A stretch of 64,000 nucleotides of DNA from Lineus longissimus. Its lineage: Eukaryota; Nemertea; Pilidiophora; Heteronemertea; Lineidae. The stretch covers positions 24,509,491-24,573,490 of the forward strand of contig NC_088310.1 of NCBI RefSeq assembly GCF_910592395.1, in the 5' to 3' direction. The notes under the pieces are model-generated. The model had not been told where the DNA came from. It saw nothing but the letters and a program-made list of their open reading frames with translations, and did not search any database. The translations under genes and the position numbers were made by a program. Shown piece after piece: positions 11,399-25,560 of this stretch; position 1 is the stretch's first letter, and every line of letters begins with the position of its first letter.

Positions 11399-14306
11399 TT
11401 TCAGAGTCAGGTCAGGCCCGCATCTTATCAATCAGGTATAAGACCATCCACTTATTACTGTCCACCAGCAAGAGGTCTTGTGGGCTGTAGGGCTTGACTG
11501 AAAGCCTTTTATGACCATTCTCTCTAAAGCTGTCGATGTCCTTGAACAGTTCCTGATACAAATATTGTTTATCCGATGAGCGATATCGTGCCGTGTTAAA
11601 TTACACTTTCTGTAGATTGTCCGAGTTTTTAAGGTGTTATCCTTGAAAAGACATCAGGGTTGCTCGCGAAGCAAATATTGGCCTCCTTAATCTCATCTCT
11701 CTTATCCTTGGTTAGTCACAGAGTGCAGATGTGAGCAAATAATCAAATGGTCATTGCAAACTTGTAACTGAGAAATTGAGGGAAGACTGCAATCTCTGAT
11801 TTGTTGACAACAAGTTCTTTACATATATTTTCGTTTTGAGCACTGCTAGTAAGCAGCCAGTCCCAGTGATTGTAGTTTTTTGCTAAAATTGGTAGTTATT
11901 TGAAAATTTGTGGACGCAACTTCATACTTTAGAGCCTGGTGTGAACGACAACGACGACGACGACGATGTATTCTTAGCAACCGAGGAGATCAATGAGATA
12001 TTAGACTATTTATGTACATCTTAGGTGACTTCCTCGGTTGATGGGATTCTACCGCTGGAGTGCCTCATGTACAACTAAATTATATGTCCTCATTTTGTAT
12101 CGATATTTTGTCAAACTTGTTACAGCACTGTATATATTTCAACACCATGCACTTCTGATTGTACCTAGTACGAAAAATAAACATATATTTATTTATTTGC
12201 TGGTTTAGTACTTTTTCCTTGTATCATCTTGATGAAACCACTCTCCATGAAGACAAAATGCTTTTAAATCACTGGTCTCTCTTCTGGCATAGAGACACAT
12301 AAGTGAAGTCAGGCGGCTACTGCATCATACCCAGACACCAACCAGATTTAACTCCTTGTGATTTGACACACAATCAATACTTCTGGGGCCATGGGGTCCA
12401 ATTTATTTGGCAGTCCTGACACAATTCATAACAATGTCAGCCATAACTCTGTACTTGTCCAGTTGTATGCGGCACATGCCTCGGCTGAATCCTCTGGGAG
12501 ATAAAGTGATGAGATAGATCCTATTCTATGGCCAGAGAAAGGAATTATTAGCCAGACCTCCATCAACCGGTACTATTCAGTAGTAGTGATATACCAATGT
12601 CAATTTCCCTTTCATATGATATGGCTGCCAGCGATACCGTGGCGAATCTTTGATGATTTGTCATGCTATAGATCTAGCATAATCTGATCAAGCAAAATTA
12701 ACTTGTGCTGATTGGTGATGGTGATCTGTAGTTCATGTCATTTCACAATTATCTGCTGACCTGAGCATGCAAGAAGATGGCACAGTTTAAGTATTTGCAA
12801 AGTTACCTTTCTGAGACAAGTGACCACATCATATACAACTGGTATTAATCAGTGTATCCAAGTATCTCTTTTACACACAACATCCGTAAAACTGAGAGAT
12901 TTTTCCCTACGATTGTTTTGCCTCTATGCACAGCAATGTTGGAAAAGTATGCCAATGTTGCTGCCCAGGTTATCAACAGTGGCCATTAAGCCCCAGATCT
13001 GTCTCATTAGATGACGTGCCCTGTCATGTTCAGGCATAAGATTAGCTGATTCTTTCTGGCTATGTACAATACACAAGGATGTCCATTGTTTCATTCAGCT
13101 GTTTCTTGGCTTTATCGATGATGTTGTAGAGGAGCAAAAGTATCTGGTCAACATTTGCCTGTCACTGCTCATGGAACTTACTGCAGAATCTTATACCAGG
13201 GTCTAGAACCCTTTGATGTGTGGTGGATATTAAAGCAGCTTCAGTTTCTGTCTGTGAAAACCATTTTAGATGCTTCCTATTTCTACATTATCCTTGGCAA
13301 TCGACCACTGATCCTATCAGACACATCTGGAAAGAAACAAGTGGAGAATCCAACACCACAAGACAAGGTTATTACAGCTGGTGTTCATCTAGCTGGACCT
13401 CTACACCTGATGTCACTCCTCGGCAAATTGGTTTCTGGCCAGCAACAATTGGTGAGAACCCCCCAGTAACCAGTGTCCTTGTGCGTCTGACTGACACCTG
13501 ATGAGTTTTGATTGATTCTGCCTTTGAAATAAGATTCTGCCGTTTGCCCTAAAGAGTGTTTGGTCATGTTAGTTCACTCTCGAAGTTTGAAAAGAAAATT
13601 TAACTTTTGACTGGACTGATTTATGTCATGTCATACTGCTTGTACTCCAGCATGAAGCTGTAATCCTGAAATTGTCCAACATTGTTTGATTAAGTGCAAT
13701 CACAGTCATAAAATTTCTAGTACCTGAGCAATTAAAAGAAGAGTAATACTACCATATCCTTCCAAATCATTGATAGAAGCAGCTGGTTCAAACATCACAC
13801 ACTCAGTCACTTATGTAGTCTCAATGGTTAGTTGCTCTAGGAGGCTGCCTTGTCAAAGCAAGCTGAAGAGATAAAAATCAGGAATTCCTTATTCTCCTAA
13901 TCACAGTGCACCATGTATGTATTTTCTGATCACCTGGTGAATTTGCCGGATCTCAGTATCAGAAGGAGTCAAGCACCTAAATTATGTTTTACTTTGTCTT
14001 GGAGAAAATGAAACTAACACAGAAAAAAAGCCGACTCTGTAATTAGGATTTGATACATTTTTCCCTGAGGGCAACATGTACCCTAGCAAAGAAAAGAAAT
14101 ATTGTACAATTTTATGAGAGGGAATGGGTGTTAAATGGGATGTTATGTAGAAAAAGCTGTGGGCTAATGAGGTGTATATAACAGGCTTCAGGGAATATAT
14201 TATCAGTATTTTTTTATAATCGTAGACATTTTGTGTTTATCTTCACCATTGCTTCACAAAGTACAGGTTCATTATGGCTGCTAATAAAAGATCCAATGTT
14301 CAACGG
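11399..14306. other. Intron-like sequence, mostly unstructured
   Basis: Contains the triplet run at 11946-11967. An AATAAA-containing A/T tract near 12170-12200 could be the tail of an old retroposed copy, but I see no coding part. Open frames at 13155-13469 and 13220-13501 overlap each other in different frames and have no recognisable domain. Confidence 0.4.
11946..11967. repeat. (ACG/CGA)n trinucleotide microsatellite
   Basis: CGACAACGACGACGACGACG: about seven ACG-type triplets with one interruption. Confidence 0.9.
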
Positions 14307-14337
14307 ATGAGCACAATGGCCCCTTGCCATTTCCATG
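14307..14337 (+). mobile_element. GCTCAC-family 3' terminus, solo
   Basis: GATGAGCACAATGGCCCCTTGCCATTTCCAT matches the family's 3' end. It keeps the terminal hairpin (AATGGC...GCCATT, 14315-14331). No matching 5' end is recognisable upstream, so this is a decayed or truncated copy. Confidence 0.55.
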
Positions 14338-14579
14338 TTCCTTACAATGCATTTGACTTACTTGAATTTGCAGAGCTTGTTGTATCAAGAAATGTAAATG
14401 GTCTCTTTGAACAAAATGGCTGGTTACAATGTATCGCCAGGAGCTTTTAGTGACCACACCCTGACATCTCAGTTGTAAGTCTGTTGATATTTATGAATAC
14501 TTTCATGAAACAACTGAGAAGACCAATATTTCATAGTCATAGGATCTTTCAACACCAATAACATCCCACAGCTTCATGG

Positions 14580-14640
14580 AGATGTTTTCCTCCTTTTGGA
14601 GATGTTTTCCTCCATTTGCACATGATTTCCTCCTTTTGAT
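14580..14640. repeat. 20-bp tandem repeat, 3 copies
   Basis: GATGTTTTCCTCCTTTTGGA at 14581 is followed by GATGTTTTCCTCCATTTGCA at 14601 and CATGATTTCCTCCTTTTGAT at 14621. Copies drift by a few bases; a minor intronic minisatellite. Confidence 0.88.
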
Positions 14641-17600
14641 GTAATTGATTTTCTTCTCTGTTAAAAAGTGAGGTTGTGTGTATCTGAGTTTTTGTTTCAA
14701 AGCTCATTCCTTCGTAAGTTAGAGCAGTGTGTTTACCAGTTATTGCTCAGATCGAATATCAATGTATATTTTCAAGTACCGGTCTAAACGTTACATGCTC
14801 CACACTATCATTTCAAAGTAATATTGCTAAACAGTCATTTTCATGATATTCATATGCCATCATGGTGATAGTTTTTTACTGAGTTAGCTAATAATACTCA
14901 GATTGATCTAGCCAATCAGAGAAAAGCAACTTTCACCAAAAGGGCACAATGTCTTTAGATTACTGACGGAGCGATGATCTGTGGGCCAAATCTGAAAATG
15001 ACTTGGTCAAAGTAAACTAAAAAACTCTGATCTTGATAAAAAGTTGTTCACTTCACATATAGAACAAAATTTCACGCAAAATAGTTCATCCTGTGTTCCA
15101 ACAAGACACCATCATTAGCTTGACGTATATTCTGCATCCTCTGCTTTGAACAAGCACCTTGTGATAATGGCACTCTACTCATATATTGACAAACGGTGAG
15201 AGTCCAAACCAAATGAAATTTTCCATCTTGGACTATTTACTCCATCACACCTGAGTAAAGAGAGATCACAAAACCATGGCATACCACAGAGTTAAGGTTT
15301 TGATGAAGTAATCAAGAAGCTGTCAGAAACAAACACTGTAAGATTGGACTGTCGTCAGGCATGTTAGCCTGTAATATGGGATTCCAATGTGGTATACATA
15401 TGGTTGCTTCATACTGAAATTGGGATGTCCTCGGGCTTGTTAGCTCATGTTTGTGACATGAGAACATGTCTCAGGGAATATGGTGTTGGTCTGTTGTGAC
15501 ATTCAATTGGTGTATCATCCTAGCTAAAAGATGAGAAACTGGTTAAAGCTCAAGGGTAAAATATATATTCCAGAGTAAGGCAGAAGCCGAGCTCACAAGA
15601 ATGTTCAGTTCGTATTCAATCCGTCCATCATTTAAAAGGCTTGATGACCTGAGACCTGTTGTGGATTTTCATTTTGCAAGGGAGCTGTCATATCCTATCA
15701 CCTCTACTCTCTCTCATGCCAACTGAGTCTTTGTACAGTATGTAGGGTCTGTATTCCTTGTGACCATTTCTTGAAAGAGAAGACAATGAGCAAGAGAGAA
15801 ACTGGAGAAAATATCCAGAGGTACAATTGGCTGTACCCTGGGGAGGATTGGCCATTACATTCGGCTAACGATCCAGAGAAATTGCTGATCATTCTGAAAT
15901 GTTTTTATTATTCCAGGTTTGCTAATGCCAGAACGAATATTTTTTTGGCGGTCAGCGCAGTACAGGTTCTTTGATGTGAGAAGAAGATGCTAGACGGTTA
16001 AATATCTATAAACCAATGTCTGGGTCTGAACACATTATATCAGACAAAGAAAAACAAAAAGTGTGGGTAGATTGATGGCCCAAAAGAAGTTGGCCCTGAT
16101 ATGTAACTAGTTTGGTGCTGCTTCCAGAAATGTTCAGAACCATATAATCATGTGGTGATGGGTCATTTGGGATGGCTGACTGTTTTTGTGGATTTCGGGA
16201 CTGGTAGGGTCTATCTGAAAGCAAGAAAACCAGTATATGGGTCTAGTTTTATACCTGCTGGAGGGTAGATTGGACATGTTTTGTCACAGCAGCATTACAA
16301 CATATTTATACAACAGTGATCATTATAGATGCATTCCTTAGATAATGGGAACTGATACTCCTTGCTTTATTCGCCTAGTCGCACCGCCTAGTCAGTACTT
16401 TATGCATTCGGTTGTCCACAGTCATATACATGCAGGATGTTGATTAGGATATGTGGACATTTCCTTGACCAAACGACTGTTTTATTCAGTGATGAGATGT
16501 TAACTATAGGAAGGACAGCCACTGACTGGATACATCTATAGATAAAGAATGCTGAAATGGTGACTTTTCCCCAATTGATATGCAGATGTCTACTGAAGCG
16601 CTTCATTATTGCTTTTTGGCCAGTCAGTATGATTAACTATCATCACTTGGAGGTTAAATCCTTTTACTGCTGGTTTTTCTGATATATCCAGAGGAATTGC
16701 AAGAAATGTGTGGACACAAAATGTGAACTGAGTAGTTACTGTAAACCATAAAGTGTTTGGAAGCCGAACTTTGGCAAATTTCCTCATTTTCCTTGCTTGC
16801 CTCCAAATTTGCAAAAAAGGAATGGTTGTCAACATTGCCTGATCTTAAAGTATTCTCAACTCAAAATCAATCTCTTAATGGTGGATTCTGTGGCCATCCA
16901 CAAAGTTCTGTCCTTCACCAGTGTTCAGCAGCATCTCTCGTGAGGCATGAAAAAAATTTCCTTAAAATCTCCCGACAAGGAAGTATAAAAAGTGCAAATA
17001 TTACCACATGAGTGGTCAGGGGTTATATGATTTCCTGTCTCCAGTCAGCCAGACATCCCGAGTATGGATCACTGGCCTTTGCCTTGTTTGCTTGACAGGT
17101 CTTGCTTGAGTCTGGTTTCTTTTGCTTGTTTGGCTTTCTTTGAAGTTGGTGACTCGGCAAAGTTGCAGATGACAGGTTTTATTGCCTCTTTAATGTATTT
17201 ATCATCGATTTGTTTTGAGGTTGTGTGTTCTGTGGAATGACCATGAACAGGTGATGTAATTATGAAGAAAAACCCTCTTGATATTGCAGTAGATGTGTCA
17301 TGCGCTCTTTTGGAGAGAGATCAAGAGAAAAAAATCACAGAAATGTGCAAAAGGATGAGTGAAAGCGAATCTGTTGTGTCGTTGACCAAATGGGGGAAAA
17401 AGGATTGTGATATGAAGTGTGAAAAAATGTTTTATCTAGACATAATTGTTATGGTCAGTCAGTGTTTGGTACACTTTACATATTGTTGATCTCTTGTGGT
17501 TACTCTATCATTGCCTATCATGTCTATTGATAGGTTGGAATGACTTCAGATTGCGCACATGAGATTGTTCTCTTGTGGTGGGGATATAATGCTCTATTAT

Positions 17601-20600
17601 AGAAAGGGTGGAATAACTTCGATGCACACACAAGCTTGTCTTGTGATCTTGCCGTGATAGATATATTTGAGCTGATCAAAAGGTCTTTGTTCTAGACTTT
17701 TGTGCTGTTACTGCTACAAATCGACAGAAATTTAATCTTAAAAGAGTTTGAGTTCAAGGAAGTCATCAGCTATTGCAACAGGACAAATCAATGTCTATCC
17801 TTTGTTCCTTCATCTGACATTCCCATTGACACAAACTATTTATATATTGTTTGAATGATGTTCAATAAACAATCTGCTTTATTTTGCCCTGAACTGGTGT
17901 GGTTGCAGGCAAGTGAATGATTGATTTATTGATTGATTCCAATTCTCAGCTTCGTTTGTTGTTAAGAAATATCACAAGTGTTTGACCTCTGATTTCTCAA
18001 TCAATGGTCATGGGATTCATTCCTTGAAGTTCTGACTTTGTTCCAGACAATTCGATTAAGAACTCTTTCAAATGTTTTAATTGATTTAAACTTGCCTGAA
18101 GGGGGATGTCGATTGAGTTGAGTAATTGGCGAAAAACATTGTTATCAAATCGACTTTGTCTTCATTTAAAGGCCTGTTTGTGTTCGTTGTTGTAGTCGGT
18201 CTCAAAGCATTTGACAAGTAAAACTTTGCCATGAACCAGTACCAGGAACCAAACACACCAACGTGATGAAAATTGCCATGGAGTGTGTATATATTGGTGT
18301 ACACTTTAGTCATCTTACAATGTATATTCAATGTGTATTGTCATGGTAAAAAACATGTTTAATTCAGTTTCAAATTTGGCACGAAAGATCTGGGCGATTA
18401 AAAGCATTTCTATACTTGCGGTCCCTTTCAAAAAAGAGTGATGGTTCAAAATTTAGTTCCATCTTCACAATCCTTTTTCGTATCATGTCACTTTGAATTG
18501 CTGGAAATCACAAGGTTATTTTGCTCAGGCTAATTGAGTAAAATTTGAAATGTAAAAGTGGTAAATTAAGCTAGTTAATGCATTATCAAGTATCATCAAG
18601 GTATTAGTGGTGGCACAAGTCCACCCTGGGGGACTGCTTGAGCCTAATTAGGGGACCGGCTTGATATCTTCGAGTTGAGCTCCCCGAGCTAATCCCGACA
18701 TGCTAGATGTTACCACGGTAACTTGAAGTTCAAATGTCAGCTAATTGCCTGTGAGTAGCACATGAACGGTGTCATCGCTGTTAAAAATATGGAAGTGTCT
18801 GACTGTGCATGGTTTAACTGTTGGAGCCAAGATAGTGATATCTGATTGTTCAGGTGACATACTGTATAACAGTTTAAATTTGGATGGATCATTAATTCTT
18901 AAAAGATGAGTGGCAGGGTCATGTATATGCAAGATACTTTTATACCTTCCTTTCGCGGCAAGTTTGAAGGTTTGTTTTACAACTTCTGATATTAGAAATC
19001 TCAAATCGTAATTAATTCTTTCTTATTCTTCCTAATATGGCATTGATCCCATCACTCGTTTCAGGTAAGAATGTGTGAAGAGTTGGTTTGTATTTAAAAA
19101 TATCAAATTGTTAGAAAACGAGATTGTGTGATGATTTTTTTAACTGAAAGTTGCCGTCAAGATAACATTTTTTAACGATAAACTGCACATATCGACCCCA
19201 TTATGGTTTTGTGTGAAGACGAGACTTCTTGTGACGTTTATGACAACAAGATGAACCACAACACTTAGTCATCTGTTCCTTTGGAAAAAAAACACGTCCC
19301 AACTTGCCATAAATCATTTCAGGTTTTCTTTGAGATTGTGTTGAACTGATTTTACGATAAGCATCCACATCTATCCTACTATGGTTCCCCGAAGATGAGA
19401 CTACTCGAGACATTGATGCAGACGAGACAAGCTCCCTATATCAATAGATACCTGGGCAAAGCAATAACTGATTGGCTGTATTGTATTCGAGAAGACGTAT
19501 AAATTCACGTAAGTGACGGTATTCAGGTTGGAATGTGTATATGAGAGTCAGTCTCGAGTTGTGAGATCTGCAGATGACTTCTTGAGTTCATCTTTTGGTT
19601 TTTGATTTCTATAGATTTAGAATGAATCCACGTAAGAAATGCCCTTGAGTACTGGTACGCTTGGTTTCACATTGGCTAACCATCAATCAGTAAAGATTCA
19701 GTTCAATAAGAACTCAAAGAAACAAAATGGGATCCCCATCTCTGCGTAAATATGGCACACCCGCGGGTATAATGCGACATTGATTCAGTGGGGTGAGTTT
19801 ATTCACTTTTTCCTTTTGATTACATTGTTGGATATATTGATTAAAAAGCAATTTTCGAATAAATCTATTATCAAGCTATCCTCAGACAAATTGCTGTGAT
19901 TTTTCTTTGAATGCATGCCATAAAGAAGTTACTATTAAACATGCTATTATCACATATCAATATTCATGAATCTATACCCTCTGATAATTGTGACAAAACA
20001 AACAAACATTTGGATGTTCAATACCAGTGCTGGAACGTAAAAAACTGTATTATCACAGGATTAATTAGCTGCATTGTATTGATTAACCTTTGTATTTTCT
20101 TTGAAAATCAGGATATCGAGGAAACAAGAGTTATGTGTCGTTGCCACAGGGCATTATTGAACCAGATTATCGAATCTTGTCATTATCTGCTTTGTCGGTG
20201 GAGAAGTCAAGCTGTGCTGCTAATACCTGGTCAATTTAATTTATAAGCACGAATCAAGAAAAATTGCATTGATGAAAGCTAACTTTTATTCATTGACCAG
20301 ATATTTAGCTATCTCATCCGATATTGTCAGCATTTCTTTCTTGGCAATGAGGTTAGGCTGTACTGTAGAAGTGCTGGTGACCTCAGGGCGATTTTGTTTC
20401 GAAGTATAGTTCAAGCAAAAGTGATAGGCCTATTGAGGGAACCACAATTGACATACAACTTATATTCACTGCATTGACTCCATGTTTTGCGCTCATTCCA
20501 TGTCCCAGTCTTCACAGACTTCTGCTGAGGAGACCAAGGCAATCCTCTGGATCAAGTTCAGACTACCGGAGACACAAAGCAAGGAAACCCAGGTTGATGT

Positions 20601-20609
20601 TCATTGATA
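14641..20609. other. Intron-like sequence, no feature recognised
   Basis: No transposon ends, tRNA boxes or convincing splice-flanked exon seen. Open frames at 15771, 16590, 16757, 17262 and 18741 are short and without motif. Confidence 0.4.
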
Positions 20610-20965
20610 CAACTGTGCCACTCATTTTACACATGACTTCGTAGATGTTGTTTTCCACTTTCGTTTGACATCTGAGCGAAAATGGCCACCTTTCTAGCAA
20701 AATGCATAGTGGGAAGCATGATCATAGAACAAAGCCTTGCTAATGTTTCCATTACCCTTTCTGTTAGAGCTTTGAATCAGTACTTGGACTCAATGCCATT
20801 GAGTGTGCCTCTCAGTTAACATAGATTTAGCAGATGTTACTGGTATTTGCCTCTTTACTTTGTCATCTGACTCAAAATTGACATCCGTGGGCAGACAATA
20901 GGATAAGTGGGAATCTATGATCATAAAACAAAGCCTTGGTGATTCGTCGCTCCGTAACCTTCAAC
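20610..20965. repeat. Degenerate tandem duplication, period ~199 bp
   Basis: Copy 1 (about 20610-20760) and copy 2 (about 20805-20965) share GTGCC-CTC, AGATGTT, GACATC..., GTGGGAA and ATGATCATA-AACAAAGCCTTG (anchors at 20718 and 20917). The copies are strongly diverged, so the duplication is old. Confidence 0.65.
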
Positions 20966-23900
20966 CATTAAGGCTTTGGTTCACCTCTTGAGCTTGATAT
21001 CTCTTGGCATCATCACCCTGTTATGCTACCAGCTAATGTCGTTTTCCAATAGTTGATATCAAGTATTAAATAAGTGCCATCTGAGAGCTACTTACTCTAG
21101 GTTAGAGTTACTGACCAAAATTCAGGAAGTTGGTGAGCTTATAAATAACAATAATAAAATACCCTGGAATCAATAACAAGAGTAATGATGATACTAACCA
21201 CCTTTGTTCTTTTCTTTTTTGAGGTCTCTTCTATCAAAAGACCAACATTAGAATAAGATTAGAATATAAGTACAACTCGCTCTATTTTTGCTGTGACATA
21301 TAAGGGTACGCCCACACTGGCTGACATTATGGCATTGTTTCATTCTTAACTATTATGTATCTCATTCAAAAATGTACGACCCCAAAACCTAACTGTTCAT
21401 GAGGTGGCAGCAGTGTCTATGAGATTCATAGGCTAATTCGGGAAGATTTATTCCATAGAGTATAAACAATCGATCAAGAGTAATAAATTGCCAATATAAG
21501 TTGGGAAATATGCTCTGATTTACCAAATCCTGATCACTTTCTATCAAACCGTCACTTTGGCGTTACAGAGGAACGATCTATATGTAGGAGTCCCTGAGTG
21601 GCAATTCCCTTTCCTGCGGTCTTAACATCATTACGCGTTGAGCCTATGAAGAGGTTTCTAGTGGTCTGGGCCGAAATTGCAGCTTGTCACTTGAGAAGTG
21701 GTCTCAGCCTCTAATGTGTGTGGTCAAGAATCTCTATTGGTTATCGTTGTATCAAATCAGAAGCTTCACAGCAGCTGTCGTATGCTTCTATTTGCAATAA
21801 ACCTGGTGCGGGAGACCAAAATCGTATTGCAGCTCATTAGTTTTGTATCTGGTGTCTATTTTAGCTCAGTTATATCTTATGGTCATGAGTATCACATTAC
21901 ACAACAAGTAAACCCATCTTTTGTAATATGTAGTTAGAAATTATGGAACATACCCAGTTTGCCAACATTTTTCATTGTTGGAGAGTATTGGTCAATCACT
22001 TGAATTCATATTTTCTATTAACCTCGTTTACAACTGCTTTTGCCCCGGATGAAGACGCCACCTTAATCTCTCAATTCTGAACATCTCGTATGTCACTTTT
22101 GAATAATGATTGCCATTACAACAGATATCGGATTGGGGCAGACATTATTTTGTGTAACTGTGCATGTCATGGGTATTCGTCGGATTAGATATGGTGCCAG
22201 TGTCAAAAGTTGTATAAATTAGTCTGAATTCCACAATGAAGAAAAAAACTTATGCTGTGAAGAGCAATTTCTTGGCAGTGTGCATGATGTTGGCTTGATT
22301 TCCCCTATCATTATTATTCTTGTGTATTGCTTTTTTCTTGAGTGGATACAAGACCATTTCAAGCCTACATTATATTCTGAAAGATGAACAAATCGTAAAT
22401 ATTCTTGAATCTATCAGGTGTGTTGTTTTTTTCTGATTGATGAAATAAGGTGACAAGTAGATCTTCTGTCTCATGTGCCGTCCTCAACAATCGCAGCCCC
22501 CTCTGATATTTGTCGCAATCAGTCTTCTGAATGCTGCACTAACACGTAGCAGGATTGTAGCTAGTTATCTCGCCGACCATAAATCCCTGGCCAATTGAAG
22601 TAAGCTGTTGTTTGGTTCGTTGTATTCCTTCATGTCCTTGCTGGAGGCAGTATTGGGGCTGGCCATGTTTTGCCGAGGACAGTGTGGATAGAAGGTCCAT
22701 GTCCTGTGAAAGTGATAAGTTTATATTTACACTACACAAAGTCGAAAATATCATCATCATATTGAAACCCAATTTTATGTAGTTTTACATTTGCGCTGGT
22801 GAAACTTGCATATTCTAAATTGGGTTAAATTTGATTTTACTCTATATAGAATTATGATGCCAACATTTTCTCAAAAAAAGCTCTCATCTTCCGGGAACTT
22901 GCCTTTTGCCTGATGTCTTTCTCTACACTGATTCAACATGGCTATGCCATCTGTAAGACCTGTGTCCCATTTATCATTGTCATCAACCAGATTATCCAGT
23001 GTCACTTTCAAGCTATCTCTGGCTAACACTCCCCAAGCTGCTCCACGTTCCATCTCTGATGAAAGGATGGTTAATTTTTTTTTGTGCCTCCAATACGTCC
23101 ACATGTACTCCTGGTTCTTTACAATCAGATATTTATGGCAACATATTGAGAGAGAAAAAATGAGTAATTCTCAAGCGTCGATACTGTGGTGTAGGCTATC
23201 TCTGACTGAAAAGATTGCTTGGCATAACGTTTACACCTACCTTGTTGATATAGTATGGTGTCATAAAGCCTATATAATGAGATATGTGAGCCGTTGTGTA
23301 AAAATTGTCTAGGATGTACATAGCCAAGGCGGTTTCCCTTTGAGCCAAAGTGTGATTTGGGGAAAAATGAATTGTACGTGAATTTTCAGATTGGGGCATG
23401 GGTTTGTAGGTCAACGAATTATTTCTCAGCTCATAGCATGACACTCATGTTTAAGATCCATGGGATAGGGAAAATAGCATCTATACATTCGTATGACTTG
23501 CACTCAAACATGATCCTGGGCTCACCTCCATCTGATCCTGTACTGTCAGTGTGGCAGGTCGTTGACACGAAACACTATACATTTCTTATACCACTGCCAC
23601 AACCCCTAATTTGATCGTCTAGATGATTGTCATGACTCGGTGGTGTTTTATCATCAGTATGCTACAAGATTGTCTTCAGGCGGGTTTCCGGTGCTACCTC
23701 TTTGCTGGATGCTTGCGGGCTGCAAGTATGAATTGGTGAGGCACGATATGAAGATGAATCAAAAGCAATGCTGACATGGTCCTAATTTGACTTATTAGGT
23801 TACAGCTGCATCATCACTATAATGCAGGTGCTGTTTGATTCAATAGCATAGCAGATCTTTCCGGTAGAGTACATGTAGAAAGGTTCTTGGATTAGGTTAT

Positions 23901-23995
23901 TTCATAGCACAATGCCCTTTGGAGAATCAAAGTAGTGCACCTAACACATTCTCGTGTTTTGAATCAAGACAATGGGCTAAGGCATAGGTCCTTCT

Positions 23996-24053
23996 ATAGT
24001 CATGATAGTCATGATAGTCATTCCTCCCATACCCCAAACCCCTGTTGGGGTAT
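23996..24053. repeat. 11-bp triplicate followed by a 9-bp hairpin
   Basis: ATAGTCATG is repeated three times with 11-bp spacing (ATAGTCATGATAGTCATGAT...). Then ATACCCCAA, a 7-base spacer and TTGGGGTAT form a perfect 9-bp stem at 24029-24053. No known function. Confidence 0.7.
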
Positions 24054-24415
24054 AATGGCTCAATAACAATTCCGTAGATGACCCGACTGTGCAACATATT
24101 GCTTGAGTCTGCGTGGATAAGCCAGGATTACCAATATGTGGGGATGACAGCCCTCCGGGTCTCTGGGTCCCAATGATATCTCACAAAATATCAACTAATA
24201 TTCCAATGTAATTATATGGAAATGGTTCTCTTCACCATTGTGAGATGGATAATATAAGCAGTCCTTTGTCCAAGTCTGACTGTGCATTATAGTTGGATTC
24301 TGCCATTGATTTACTGTAGTTTCACTGATTTTAGACTTTTTCTGAAAACTCTCCTTGCAAGGCCCTATAAGAGCATGAATGAAGATCATGACCTTCAGAT
24401 AACAATGTCGTCACA

Positions 24416-24435
24416 CCCCCCCCCCCCCCCCCCCC
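24416..24435. repeat. Poly-C homopolymer (20 C)
   Basis: Twenty consecutive C on the + strand. It is very unusual in this AT-rich sequence and liable to length error in sequencing. Confidence 0.95.
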
Positions 24436-25560
24436 ACTGTCCATTTCAGTGGAATATGCTGCAAAGCATTGAAAAAGCGTGTGCGTAAATCAAAAATAAC
24501 GTTGAATCGAATTTTCCGAAACGGTCTAAGATTGGTGAAAGTAGAGTATATTAGAGTCCATTATTGTTTGGTATGGGTTACTTTCAGCAGGTTTTGAATA
24601 GGATGGGAGTCCTTTGAGGCTTATTGTGTGATTAGGCTTATTGGTTTGTTGGTACAGACTAGTATGGTATCCAAAGATTAAAGAATTTTGCCATTTCTAA
24701 ACATATACATGTAGCTGATGGTGTGGCTAAATAGTTTCGAAACTTCTTTATTCATTTATAAGATCCACATACATGTAAACAAGGCAAGATAAGGGGAAAT
24801 AGGACTATAGGTGAGCGTTGAAAGTTACTCCAAGGCCACTTGGCTGCTGTTCTTCCGATAAAACTTTGAAGGTCTTAGCCTGTGTCTCCTACAATTCTAT
24901 GGTGGATGAATGTCAGAGAGAAAGACTGGCTAGGCGTGAAAGTGGCGGCTAGGAAGCCCAATTTTCCCTCTGATTGTGTGTATTGATGACTTAAACAATG
25001 TGGAAGGGGCATGGAATTATGAATCCAAGTGCAAATGCTCTACATGATATTGAAAAATTAGAAAAAAAGTTTGACCTTTCATTGTTTGAAACATCAGTTT
25101 GACATACATTGTAACATGAACTCAATCTAAAGGAACTTGAAACATGTTCCAAATTAGCATTTGGGATGACACGATACCTCAATTACTTCAGTATACATGT
25201 AAATTGGACACTTCTTTCACACCCAAAAATGAATTGCTATGATATCAAATATATTGTTGGGAAAAAATATATCAAGTGATACAACAGTAAAAAAGAGAAG
25301 CTGATGCAATCTCCTATGTTGTTTTCATGTCGAAATACCAACATTCTGGAATCAATCTAAATATATTTATATCAAAGACCAATGGATGATTGAATGGAAA
25401 AATGGGTTGAAATAAACGATGTTTATAAAAATGTTTCCAGGCTCTGTTGTGAATTTCTATAGGCGAGAGAGATTTCATCAGGATCATGGGTTGTGACCCA
25501 AGGCTACTGGGTGGTACTGGAATGGGATGAGATATATGAGCATTTTGACGCTTGCAACTC

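Larger units (their letters stand above)
20966..25560. other. Intron-like sequence with short simple repeats
   Basis: Contains the 20-base C run, the small repeat/hairpin near 24.0 kb, and a coding-like island on the minus strand near 22.5-23.1 kb discussed as a finding. No gene can be assigned. Confidence 0.4.

Noticed and set aside
12060-12200. A/T-rich tail with AATAAA near 12175, considered as a LINE or processed pseudogene 3' end
   Set aside because: No reverse-transcriptase or other coding remnant upstream and no second copy in the window.
16879-16920. AATGGTGGATTCTGTGG on the + strand, checked as a possible EGF-domain exon (NGGFC)
   Set aside because: The cysteine spacing of an EGF module is absent and no splice sites flank it.
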